A DNA stretch of 64,000 nt from Streptomyces sp. GS7 (GTDB taxonomy: Bacteria > Actinomycetota > Actinomycetes > Streptomycetales > Streptomycetaceae). The stretch spans positions 3,589,501 to 3,653,500 of the forward strand of contig NZ_CP047146.1 of the NCBI RefSeq assembly GCF_009834125.1. The letters run 5' to 3'. The notes under the pieces are model-generated. The model searched no databases. It had not been told where the DNA came from and was given only the letters and a program-made list of their open reading frames with translations. The position numbers and the translations under genes were made by a program. This document shows positions 41,551 to 49,548 of this stretch, piece after piece; position 1 is the stretch's first letter, and every line of letters starts with the position of its first letter.

Positions 41551-42900
41551 TCATCGGGCACCGCCTGACGGGGGTGGTGCGGCGGCGGGCGGGGCGCGTG
41601 TTCCGGCGGCGGCGAGGATGCCGAGGAGGATCAGGACGAGCACGACCAGGCCCAGGACCAGTGCCACCACCCCCGGGGTGGGGAAGTTCCACAGGAACAG
41701 GGCCAGCGCACCGGCGGCGATGACCACGCCCGTGGTCCAGCGGCGGCGGGCGGCCAGCCGGCGGCCGAACGCTCCGGTGTCCAACCCGGCGCGGGCCAGG
41801 GCGCGGCCGGCGGCGCCGGTGCCGCGGGCGCTCGCCGCGCGCAGGAGCCGGGCGCCGCGCCCCGGGCCGTAGAGGTAGCCGGCCAGCGCCGTGATCACCG
41901 CGATGACGAGAACGGTGCGGGTGCTCAGGCGCAGGAAGCGCACCAGGGTGTCGTAGATCGCGGCGGCGGCGTTCCGCGGGAGCGTGGTGGGCGGTACGGA
42001 GTCCAGGTAGACCTGGCGCGCCACGGCGAGGCCGATGAGCAGCGCGACCATCATGACGCCGACGCCGATCGCCGCCGTCATCAGGGCGACGCGGTGAGCG
42101 GGCGCGGCCCAGACCGCGAGGGCGGCGAGGCCGACCGCCGTGACGGGCAGCCAGTTGCCGACGATGTCCAGCAGCCGCATGGCGCTCTGCGCCTTGTTGA
42201 GCTTGTCGACCTGGAGCAGCGGGATCGTCTTGTCGACGTCGGGGATCTTCGCCGCCGCCCGGTAGCCGTGGTCGACCAGCCGCTGTTTGACGTGGTCCAC
42301 GACGGTGCCGATGTTCAGGACGATGGTGTCGCCCTTGGCCTGCACGGCGCGGTTGCCCTCGCCGGTGAGGACGTTCACGACGTTCTCGTGGGCGACGCGG
42401 TTGGCACTTCGCCACACGTCTCGGAACTCGCCGCTCTTCACCACCTTGGCCACGACGGTGCGGACGGCGCCGGTCAGGGCGTTCTTGAGCGGCTCGGCCA
42501 GCGCCTGGGAGTGGTCGACCACCAGGGGCGGGGCGCCGGCGCGGTCGAGGGCCCTGGCGAGCGAGGCGGTGAGGGCGGGTACGTCGACGGCGTCGACCAC
42601 CCTGTTGGTGAGGCGGTCGGTCAGCGCGTTCTGCACGGCCGGGTCGGAGGCGAGCGGCGCGACCGTCTGAACGTATCGGCCGGTGTCCGTCACCTCGTTG
42701 TTCACCCACGCCGCCACCACCGCCAGCGGTGCGAGCAGGAAGGCCAGGATCAGGAGTACCGAGGCGCTCGCGTAGCGCAACCTCCGGTGGTGCAGTGCCG
42801 CGGCGCCGCGCAGCCGGTCGTACTCCTCGCGTTCGGCGGCGTTCAGGGGGCGGTCGTCGCGCGGGGCGCCGTGGTCACCGGGGCCGGCGGACGCAGCCAT
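41551..42900 (-). CDS. Large membrane protein, unknown family
   Basis: 449 aa from ATG 42900 after GGGAGGAAGG. One helix near 45-65 (YASASVLLILAFLLAPLAVV), a long periplasmic-type segment (about 66-235: VDVPALTASLARALDRAG, DHVKQRLVDHGYRAAAK), then four more helices. The last 50 residues are Ala/Pro-rich. Similar proteins are widespread in Streptomyces without assigned function. It shares a gap with the Hsp20 gene and may be in the same stress island. Confidence 0.7.
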   Translation of the reverse strand: MAASAGPGDHGAPRDDRPLNAAEREEYDRLRGAAALHHRRLRYASASVLLILAFLLAPLAVVAAWVNNEVTDTGRYVQTVAPLASDPAVQNALTDRLTNRVVDAVDVPALTASLARALDRAGAPPLVVDHSQALAEPLKNALTGAVRTVVAKVVKSGEFRDVWRSANRVAHENVVNVLTGEGNRAVQAKGDTIVLNIGTVVDHVKQRLVDHGYRAAAKIPDVDKTIPLLQVDKLNKAQSAMRLLDIVGNWLPVTAVGLAALAVWAAPAHRVALMTAAIGVGVMMVALLIGLAVARQVYLDSVPPTTLPRNAAAAIYDTLVRFLRLSTRTVLVIAVITALAGYLYGPGRGARLLRAASARGTGAAGRALARAGLDTGAFGRRLAARRRWTTGVVIAAGALALFLWNFPTPGVVALVLGLVVLVLILLGILAAAGTRAPPAAAPPPSGGAR

Positions 42901-43357
42901 CCTTCCTCCCTCGTACGAGGACCGGGCCTAGGCGCCGGACTCCCGCCCAGGGGTACGCCGCCCCAGACCCCTCCGTTCCAGCGTGGCAGGGGCGGCCCAC
43001 GGCCGCCACGCGGGAGCCGGGCCCGCCGGCCGGCACTACGACGGGTCACCCGCTGCCACGGCAGGTGACCCGGTACCACCGCAAGTGACCTGCCTGCCGC
43101 GGTGCGTGATCCGGCCCAGGCCCATCGCCGTGCCGCGGTCCCGTACCGCCGCGCGACGCGGCCCCGGACCCCGAGCGCGATCTGACGCCCTGTCAGGCCA
43201 CTTGGTGTCCCGCCCCGGGGTCGGCGCCGGTCCGAGTCGCCGGGTGTGCCGGGGATGGCCAGCATGGAAGAAGCAGCACGGCCAGAGAAAGAAGCGACAA
43301 GGAGGGAGCGGCAGGCGGCAACGCCGTTCTGCGGCCCGTCCGAGGAGGTGCAGCGCG
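42901..43357. other. Regulatory gap between membrane-protein and Hsp20 genes
   Basis: About 455 bp, no gene. It carries the inverted repeat at 43042-43072 and a third GTGACC half site at 43085-43090. I see no HspR (HAIR) or CIRCE element. GAGGAGG at 43342-43348 is the Hsp20 ribosome site. Confidence 0.45.
43042..43072. promoter_or_regulatory. Long inverted repeat upstream of hsp20
   Basis: CGGGTCACC (43042-43050) and GGTGACCCG (43064-43072) are perfect nine-base arms, with an inner TGCC/GGCA pair. Could be an operator for the Hsp20 gene or the divergent membrane-protein gene. Confidence 0.5.
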
Positions 43358-43831
43358 ATGAATCTGCCCATACGACACCGGCCGGGGAGCCTGCTGGAGC
43401 ACGGGCTCCGCTGGCCCGAGCCGGTGGCGGCCGAGTTCGAGGAACTGTTTGACCGGATGAGCCGGTTCCTCCAGTCGGCCTCCCTCACATCGCCCCTGAC
43501 CGAGCCGGTCGCCTGGGCCCCGCCGGCCGACCTGCACGAGACCGACGAGGCGTACCTGGTCGAATGCGAACTGCCCGGCATACGGCGCGAGGGCGTCGAC
43601 GTCACGGTCGGCGAGCACGAGGTCTCCATCTCGGGAGAGCTGAAGGAGTGCGGACGGGAAGGCGTACCGCGGCACCGTGGCCGCCCCACCGGCAAGTTCG
43701 AGTACCGGGCGCTGCTGCCGGTGGACGTGAAATCCGAAGACGTCACCGCCTCGCTCACCGACGGCGTCCTCACCGTCACGATCCCGAAGGCGCAGCCCGC
43801 CAAGCCGCGGCACATCAGGATTCAGGACTGA
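43358..43831 (+). CDS. Hsp20/alpha-crystallin small heat-shock protein (first copy)
   Basis: 157 aa from ATG 43358 after GAGGAGG. The alpha-crystallin domain spans about 50-150: PADLHETDEAYLVECELPGI, EVSISGELKECG, and LTDGVLTVTIPKAQPAKPRH with the final IxI-type HIRIQD. These are ATP-independent holdases that form oligomers. A second copy lies 0.4 kb on, with matching N-terminus (RRTGSLLE versus RHPGSLLE-like), so the two arose by local duplication and have since diverged. Confidence 0.9.
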   Translation: MNLPIRHRPGSLLEHGLRWPEPVAAEFEELFDRMSRFLQSASLTSPLTEPVAWAPPADLHETDEAYLVECELPGIRREGVDVTVGEHEVSISGELKECGREGVPRHRGRPTGKFEYRALLPVDVKSEDVTASLTDGVLTVTIPKAQPAKPRHIRIQD

Positions 43832-43960
43832 ACCACCCGGCGGCGGACGGCGGGTGCGCCCCGGATCCCGCCGTGCCGCGTCCGCCCGTTGACCCGGCTC
43901 CCGTACACCCACCGGATACGGGAGCGCGAGCCGGCCAGGGGCACGAGGGGACGGAACCCG

Positions 43961-44149
43961 ATGGGACGCAAGAAGACGGCGCGACGCAGGAAGCCGGCGC
44001 GGCGGTACCACCCACGGACGCCGGCCGTGCGGGAGAAGTACGCGGACCCGGCCGAGGGGGACGACGGCTGCCCGGGGGCGCGGCTGCCCCTGCACCACGG
44101 TGCCAAGCGGCCCGTCCACACCATCCGGGTACGCCGGCTCTTCGGCTGA
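43961..44149 (+). CDS. Small basic protein
   Basis: 62 aa from ATG 43961, after GAGGGGACGG; the frame is open further upstream. Starts MGRKKTARRRKPARRYHPRT and ends KRPVHTIRVRRLFG, with a short acidic middle (DPAEGDDGCPGAR). Net charge strongly positive, no membrane helix. It may bind nucleic acid or the ribosome. It sits between two Hsp20 genes, so co-expression is likely; family unknown. Confidence 0.45.
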   Translation: MGRKKTARRRKPARRYHPRTPAVREKYADPAEGDDGCPGARLPLHHGAKRPVHTIRVRRLFG

Positions 44150-44246
44150 CGCGGTGTTGGCCGACGGGAGTTCGAAGTCGCCGGGAGGGGCCGGGGCGCG
44201 CAGCATGGAACCGTACCCATGCAGTCGTTTCGCGGAGGTGACCGCG

Positions 44247-44729
44247 ATGAACATGCCCGTGCGACGCCGGACCGGCAGCCTGCTGGAAAGAGCTCTGCCC
44301 TCCCTGCAGTGGCGCGAGCCGATAGCCGCGGAGTTCGACGACCTGTACGAGCGGATGAGCCATCTGCTGGAGACCGCGGGCGGTGTCCCCGCGCTGGGCG
44401 AACGGACCCACTGGGCGCCGCTCGCGGACCTGCACGAGACCGATGACGCCTATGTCGTCGAGGCGGAACTGCCCGGGGTGGAGCGGGACGGCATCGACGT
44501 CGAGATCACCAACCGGGAACTGCGCATCAGCGGCGAGTACAAGGAGTGCGGGCGCGAGGGCGTGCTGCGCCGGAGCACTCGCCGCACCGGCCGGTTCGAG
44601 TACCGCTCGACGCTCCCGGTCGACGTGAAGGCCGACGACGTCAAGGCGAACCTCAACGACGGGGTGCTGACGGTGACCATCCCCAAGGCCCGGGCCGCGA
44701 CACCGCGGCACATCGACATCACGACATGA
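44247..44729 (+). CDS. Hsp20/alpha-crystallin small heat-shock protein (second copy)
   Basis: 160 aa from ATG 44247 after GGAGGTG. LADLHETDDAYVVEAELPGV, ELRISGEYKECGREGVLRRS, and LNDGVLTVTIPKARAATPRH follow the family. It differs from the first copy mainly in the N-terminal arm, which sets oligomer size and client choice. The pair likely builds mixed or separate chaperone particles under stress. Confidence 0.9.
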   Translation: MNMPVRRRTGSLLERALPSLQWREPIAAEFDDLYERMSHLLETAGGVPALGERTHWAPLADLHETDDAYVVEAELPGVERDGIDVEITNRELRISGEYKECGREGVLRRSTRRTGRFEYRSTLPVDVKADDVKANLNDGVLTVTIPKARAATPRHIDITT

Positions 44730-44860
44730 CACCGGACGGTGCCCGTCGTACCGGGGCGGGCGCCTGACGGCGCCCGCCGCGGTCGCGGAGGACCGTCCGC
44801 GTGCCTGCCATCGTCGATCCGCCGGAGCGGCGGCAACAGGTCCGGGCGGGGCGGACACCT

Positions 44861-44876
44861 AGGGCCGACCGGACCT
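44861..44876. promoter_or_regulatory. DevR/OsdR-like box upstream of the SHOCT gene
   Basis: AGGGCCGACCGGACCT shares the left half and spacing of box 1 at 39026 (AGGGCCGAACGGCCCT), differing at two positions. It lies about 87 bp before the ATG of the small SHOCT membrane protein. Confidence 0.45.
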
Positions 44877-44962
44877 CCCCGCGGCCCCGACGGTGAACGA
44901 GAATCGCGGTGCGGGCACCCGTGAGGGGTGCCCTGCCTTCCTGAGCTGGGAAGTGACGTTCG

Positions 44963-45271
44963 ATGTACTGGTACCACCACGGCGGAGGCGGCTGGGGCTG
45001 GATCGCCGCCACCATCGGCATGATCCTGTTCTGGGCGCTGGTCGTCACGGTCGGCATCCTGGTCTTCCGCGCCCTCGCCCGCCCCGGCAAGTACGGCGGC
45101 GAGCAGACCGGCTGGCGCGCCGGCTGGCACACCGGCCCGCCGCCGCCCGCCGGTCCCACGGCGGAGCAGATCCTCGCCGAGCGCTACGCACGGGGTGAGA
45201 TCGAGGACGAGGAGTACCAGCGGCGCCTGGCCATACTGCGCTCGTCGCGGCAGGGCCCGGCACCCCCCTGA
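44963..45271 (+). CDS. Small SHOCT-domain membrane protein
   Basis: 102 aa from ATG 44963. One membrane helix (IAATIGMILFWALVVTVGIL) then a SHOCT pair (EQILAERYARGEIEDEEYQR, then RLAILR). SHOCT modules oligomerise membrane proteins. A DevR-like box upstream suggests it is induced with the globin gene. Confidence 0.8.
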   Translation: MYWYHHGGGGWGWIAATIGMILFWALVVTVGILVFRALARPGKYGGEQTGWRAGWHTGPPPPAGPTAEQILAERYARGEIEDEEYQRRLAILRSSRQGPAPP

Positions 45272-45445
45272 CCGCGTACGGGCCCGACCCGTGCGCATCG
45301 GGCATCCGGTACGCGTGGCGGACGAACTCCTCAGGCCCGTCCCGCGGTTCCGGCGCGGCGACCACCGCCGGTTCAGACCACTTCACGCATCCTTTACCCT
45401 GTCATGGATAGTTTTTGACGTTTCTTGGATGAGTGGGTGTTCTGT

Positions 45446-46423
45446 GTGAAGTTGGCCCGTATTCCGGCGGTTGTCGCCGCCGCTGCGATAGCGCCGGCCG
45501 TTCTGTTCTCCTCGCCGGCCGTCGCCGCCGACAGCGGGTCGTCGCCCGCCACCTCCGTCCCGGACAAGCCGGCGGGCGAACCGGAGGCGAAGCCGGGGGA
45601 GACGGCACCGGGGAAGACGACGCCGGGCGGTGACGCGAAGACCGCCGAGCAGGACCGGATGGCCATCCTCCGGATGCTGGCCGACAAGGGCATCGGCAGA
45701 GGGCTGGAACGAGAGGCGACGCGAGCGCTCGACGGTGGCCCGGAGGCCATGCGTCACTTCCTGGAGGTCGGCCAGTACGCCGCACGCGACGAGGACAACC
45801 GCTTTGCCATCCTGAAGATCCTCGGGGACCAGAACACCGGCCCGGGAGTGCGAGAAGCGGCGGAACGGGCGATGGACGGCACCCCTGAGGACCGTGTGCG
45901 CTTCCTGGAATCAGGACGGCGCGCGGCCCAGGAAGACGACGATCGGGTACGCACCTCGCAGATCCTGAGCGTCGGCGGCCCCGCGGTGAAGGCGGCCGCC
46001 AACAAGGCGCTGGACGGCACGGCCGAGGACGTCCGGCACTTCCTGGAGGTCGGCCAGTACGAGGCACGTGCCAAGGACGAGGCCGACGCCGAACGGGAGG
46101 CGGCCAAGAACAAGCCCACCCCGAAGCCCGACACCGGGTCCGCGGGGCACGGCGAGAATGGCAAGGACGGCGAGAACGGCGAGAACGTTGAGGGCGGTAA
46201 GGGGGGTGGCGGTGAGACGGGCGCCGGGAAGGCTGCCGTCGCAGAGCCCGCGGTCGCCTCGTCGCGGAGCACCGCCACCGCACCCACGGCCGCCGAAGGC
46301 CAACTCGCCGCCACCGGCGTCGGATCCGCCACCTCGTGGGCGGTCGGCGGCGCGGCCGTCGCCCTCACCGCCGGTGCCGGACTGATCGTCGCGGCCCGCC
46401 GCCGTGCGGCGGACGAGCGCTGA
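45446..46423 (+). CDS. ALF-repeat surface protein with LAxTG sortase signal
   Basis: 325 aa from GTG 45446 (TTG 45425 is in frame but poor). Signal peptide: VVAAAAIAPAVLFSSPAVAA. A Pro/Gly-rich linker is followed by three ALF-type repeats, each ending near FLEVGQYAARDEDN, FLESGRRAAQEDDD and FLEVGQYEARAKDE. The C-terminus carries QLAATG, a membrane helix (WAVGGAAVALTAGAGLIVA) and RRRAADER, a sortase E-type anchoring signal. It should be attached to peptidoglycan. Alpha-helical ALF repeats are Streptomyces-specific and their role is not known. Confidence 0.85.
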   Translation: MKLARIPAVVAAAAIAPAVLFSSPAVAADSGSSPATSVPDKPAGEPEAKPGETAPGKTTPGGDAKTAEQDRMAILRMLADKGIGRGLEREATRALDGGPEAMRHFLEVGQYAARDEDNRFAILKILGDQNTGPGVREAAERAMDGTPEDRVRFLESGRRAAQEDDDRVRTSQILSVGGPAVKAAANKALDGTAEDVRHFLEVGQYEARAKDEADAEREAAKNKPTPKPDTGSAGHGENGKDGENGENVEGGKGGGGETGAGKAAVAEPAVASSRSTATAPTAAEGQLAATGVGSATSWAVGGAAVALTAGAGLIVAARRRAADER

Positions 46424-46525
46424 CGCGACAACCACTCGCCCCCCGCTGAGGGATGCCGGGCGCGGGCTGCCGCCGCACCGCTCGTACCGCGAAAGCCCGC
46501 TTCGCGTCACCGCGCCCCGCTCCGC

Positions 46526-48874
46526 TCAGCCGGCCGCCCCGGCGACCGACTCCGCGTCCGGCTCGGCCGTGCCGTCCGGTTCCGCCAGTCCGGCCAGGCT
46601 CTGCGGCAGCGCCCCCGTGTGCAGCACGCCCAGCCGCTGCGTCGCCCGGGTGAGCGCCACATACAGATCGCTCGCCCCGAACTCGCCCGGCTCCGCGACC
46701 AGTACGGTGTCGAACTCCAGCCCCTTGGCCTGCCGCGGGTCGAGGACCACCACCGGGCGGGTCAGGTCCGGGGCGGTGCCGGCGGCCGCCGCCGGCAGGG
46801 TGGCGGCCAGCGCCGCACACCGCTCCCGCGGCGCGATCACGGCGAGCCGCCCCTGCCCGGCGCCGTGCCCGGTCTCGCGGGCCACCGCCTCCGCTACCGC
46901 CCGCGGCAGGTCCTGCGTGCGGTGCGCCCACGGGCGGACACCGGTGGCGCGGATCGACCGCGGCGGTGTGAACGACGGGTCCGCGGCCCGCGGGACCCGT
47001 GCCGCGGTCTCCATGATCTCGCTCGGCGTGCGGTAGTTGACGGCGAGCCTGACGTGCTGCCAGCGGTCGCCGACGTAGGGCCCGAGGATGGCTTCCCAGG
47101 TGCCGCAGCCGCCCGGCTCCGAGGTCTGCGCGGGGTCGCCCACCAGCGTCATCGAACGCGTCGGGCAACGGCGCATCAGCAGCCGCCACATCATGGCGGA
47201 CAACTCCTGCGCCTCGTCGACGATGATGTGGCCGAAGGCCCAGGTGCGGTCGGCGGCGGCGCGTTCCGCGGCGGTGCGGTGGTCGGCCTCCTCCTGCCGC
47301 TCGGCGAGCCGGTCCGCGTCGATCAGGTCGTGCGCGGCCAGCACTTCGGAATCCTCGTCGTCCCGGTCCTCGAACTCCTGGGTGCGCGACCCGTACGAGA
47401 GGTCGAGCACGCCCTGCGCATAGGTGGTCAGCTCCTGGCGTTCGGCCTCGGCGGCGGCCCGCGCTGCCGAGTCGTCCTCGCCGAGGAGTTCCGCCGCCTC
47501 GTCCAGCAGCGGAACGTCCGCCGGGGTCCACACCCCGCCGGAACGCCGGATCGCGTCCGCGTCGGCGTCGGGTAGGTGCACGGGCTCGGTGAGGAAGTCG
47601 GCGACCAACTGCTGCGGGGTGAGGGCCGGCCACAGCTCCTCGATGGCGCGGTGGACCTCGCCGCTGGTGGCGACGGCCTTGCCGAGCTGGGCGATGTCGT
47701 CCGGGCCCAGGAGGTTCGGGCCACCGTAGGGGTCGGCGCCGATCCGCTCGGTGAGCTGCGCGGTGAGCGCGTCGATGACATGGAACGCGAAGTGCGGGCG
47801 CGCGAGGTTGTGCGGCAGCAGGGTCGCCCGCGCGCGCCGCCGGGCCTCGTCCACGAGCGCCGCGTCGAGGTGCAGTTCGCCGTCCTCGTGGTCGATGACG
47901 AGGGTGGGCTCGGGCAGCGTCTGCCGGTCGGCGACGAAGCGCGCCAGGGCGTCCGCCATCGCCGCACCGCCCTTGACCTCGGCGGCGCGGGGGGTGTCGG
48001 TGCCGGTCGCGGTCACGCCGGGGAACAGTTCACCGGGCGTCGCGAGCAGCACGCCCGTCTCGCCGAGCGAGGGCAGCACCTGGCCGATATAGCCGAGGAA
48101 CGCCGGGTTGGGCCCGACGATCAGCACGGCGCGGCGGGCGAGTTGCGCACGGTGCGCGTACAGCAGATACGCGGCCCGGTGCAGCGCCACGACGGTCTTG
48201 CCGGTTCCGGGGCCGCCCTCCACCACGAGGACGCCGTGGTGCGGGGCGCGGATGATGCGGTCCTGGTCGGCCTGGATGGTCTGCACGATGTCGTGCATCC
48301 GGCCGGTGCGCGCCGCGTCCAGCGACGCGAGCAGGACGGCGTCGGCGTCCGCGCCTTCGTGGCCGGTGCGTTGGGCGTCGGCGAGGTCCAGGATCTCGTC
48401 GTGCAGCGCGGTCACCCGCCGGCCCTGCGTGGTCAGATGGCGCCGGCGCCGCAGCCCCATGGGGGTGTGCCCGGTGGCGAGGTAGAACGGCCGGGCCACA
48501 TCGGCCCGCCAGTCGATGACCAGCGGAGTGCGGTCGGCGTCGTCCCGCCGGATGCCGATCCGGCCGATGTGGTGGTCGCGACCGTCCCGGAATGCCAGCC
48601 GCCCGAAGCACAGCCCGTGTTCCCCGGCCTCGAAACCCGCCAGCAACTCGGCCTGTTCGGCGACCATCACATCGCGTTCCAGGCGCGCCTGGAACGTACC
48701 GCCGCCCTGCGGCAGGGCCTCGGTCATGGCCGTCCGCGCCCCGGACCGCAGGGCGTCGAGGCGTTCGTGGAGCAGGTCCACGAATTCCTGCTCCTTCCGC
48801 AATTCCTCGTTTGACAATTCGGCTCCGCTCGAATATTCTGTGCTGCAGTAAGTGAATATGGGGTTCTTCGGCAT
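46526..48874 (-). CDS. helR: HelD/HelR-type RNA polymerase recycling helicase
   Basis: 782 aa from ATG 48874. N-terminal coiled coil (about 20-60), Walker A GGPGTGKTVVALHRAAYLL (about 222), UvrD-type motifs IIVDEAQELSAMMWRLL (about 600), LVGDPAQTS, NYRTPSEIMETA, and C-terminal QAKGLEFDTVLVAEPGE and LYVALTRATQRLGVLH. Actinobacterial HelR pulls stalled RNA polymerase off DNA and displaces bound rifamycin, giving tolerance. The assignment to HelR versus the plain HelD group is by length and location, not proven. The neighbour is an erythromycin-esterase gene. Confidence 0.75.
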   Translation of the reverse strand: MPKNPIFTYCSTEYSSGAELSNEELRKEQEFVDLLHERLDALRSGARTAMTEALPQGGGTFQARLERDVMVAEQAELLAGFEAGEHGLCFGRLAFRDGRDHHIGRIGIRRDDADRTPLVIDWRADVARPFYLATGHTPMGLRRRRHLTTQGRRVTALHDEILDLADAQRTGHEGADADAVLLASLDAARTGRMHDIVQTIQADQDRIIRAPHHGVLVVEGGPGTGKTVVALHRAAYLLYAHRAQLARRAVLIVGPNPAFLGYIGQVLPSLGETGVLLATPGELFPGVTATGTDTPRAAEVKGGAAMADALARFVADRQTLPEPTLVIDHEDGELHLDAALVDEARRRARATLLPHNLARPHFAFHVIDALTAQLTERIGADPYGGPNLLGPDDIAQLGKAVATSGEVHRAIEELWPALTPQQLVADFLTEPVHLPDADADAIRRSGGVWTPADVPLLDEAAELLGEDDSAARAAAEAERQELTTYAQGVLDLSYGSRTQEFEDRDDEDSEVLAAHDLIDADRLAERQEEADHRTAAERAAADRTWAFGHIIVDEAQELSAMMWRLLMRRCPTRSMTLVGDPAQTSEPGGCGTWEAILGPYVGDRWQHVRLAVNYRTPSEIMETAARVPRAADPSFTPPRSIRATGVRPWAHRTQDLPRAVAEAVARETGHGAGQGRLAVIAPRERCAALAATLPAAAAGTAPDLTRPVVVLDPRQAKGLEFDTVLVAEPGEFGASDLYVALTRATQRLGVLHTGALPQSLAGLAEPDGTAEPDAESVAGAAG

Positions 48875-48904
48875 GCGTTTCTCTTGAGATACGGAAACGC
48901 TCAA

Positions 48905-48933
48905 TATATGCAGGGAAAAGCCCCATCTGTCAA
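48905..48933 (-). promoter_or_regulatory. Predicted promoter of the helR-like gene
   Basis: On the minus strand TTGACA (48933-48928) and CATATA (48910-48905) are separated by 17 bp, an unusually good match to the housekeeping consensus. Between them lies GGGGCTTTTCCC; its left half recalls the rifamycin-associated element as I remember it, but the right half does not match. Confidence 0.55.
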
Positions 48934-48934
48934 A

Positions 48935-48962
48935 CCTCGACCGCGAATTGGTCGGGGTTTTT
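48935..48962. terminator. Hairpin with T-run just upstream of the helR-like promoter
   Basis: CCTCGACC (48935-48942), loop GCGAATT, GGTCGGGG (48950-48957), then TTTTT on the plus strand; extension AA/TT gives ten or eleven pairs with one G-T. It looks like an intrinsic terminator for plus-strand transcripts, or may insulate the helR promoter. Confidence 0.5.
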
Positions 48963-49510
48963 CTGTTTCTCCGGCGGGAGCGGACCGGAGTTCGGGCGGG
49001 AGGTGCCGAGCGGAGGGGTCCGCTGCGGAGAAAGTGCCCGCCGGCCAGGTAGTTGGCGGGAACCGCCATGCCGCGTACGGCGAGACGGCCCTCCTGCCCG
49101 ATGTCGAGACGGGCGGCGAGCCCGACATCGATCGCCTACTCGTTGGGTGCGGTGACGCAGTTGACCGGAGTCCTGCCGCGAGCGGCGGTGAGTGCTTCCC
49201 GCGGCAGTCGCTGCGCGGTCTCCGGCTGCGGATCGCCGACCCTGCGGGTGGCGCGATCGGCCTCAAGGAACGTCACCGCCGACACCCGTTCCGCCATGGG
49301 GGGCGTCCTCGCGCATCGGCCTGACGGCGCGGCATCCATACCGCCGGTACCCAACCACCGTCGAGGCTCCACCGCATCCCGTTCTCCCCGCAGTGCGCGC
49401 CGAGTTGACGGGCCGGACCGCCACGCGCCACGGCGCCGTGCGACGCCGTACCGGGTGCGGAGCGGGATCCAGCGTGCCCCATCCCCTGGTGATCCCATAT
49501 TTGGTACCGT

Positions 49511-49524
49511 TCCCAAAGTTGGGA
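49511..49524 (+). promoter_or_regulatory. Palindrome before the erythromycin-esterase gene
   Basis: TCCCAA (49511-49516), AG, TTGGGA (49519-49524), a perfect six-base inverted pair 24 bp ahead of the start codon, just after a possible -10 (CATATT). Position fits a repressor site. Confidence 0.45.
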
Positions 49525-49548
49525 CTGCATCACGGAGAGAGGCTCGAC

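Larger units (their letters stand above)
48875..49548. other. Divergent regulatory region of the resistance block
   Basis: About 670 bp between helR-like and erythromycin-esterase genes. It contains the helR-like promoter (48905-48933), a hairpin with T-run (48935-48962) and a palindrome before the esterase gene (49511-49524). No additional gene recognised. Confidence 0.5.

Noticed and set aside
43100..43350. HspR (HAIR) or HrcA (CIRCE) operator before hsp20
   Set aside because: No CTTGAGT-N7-ACTCAAG or TTAGCACTC-N9-GAGTGCTAA-like sequence seen.
48911..48927. Rifamycin-associated element at the helR-like promoter
   Set aside because: Only a GGGGCTT half resembles the element as I remember it; the second half is not matched, so I do not claim it.
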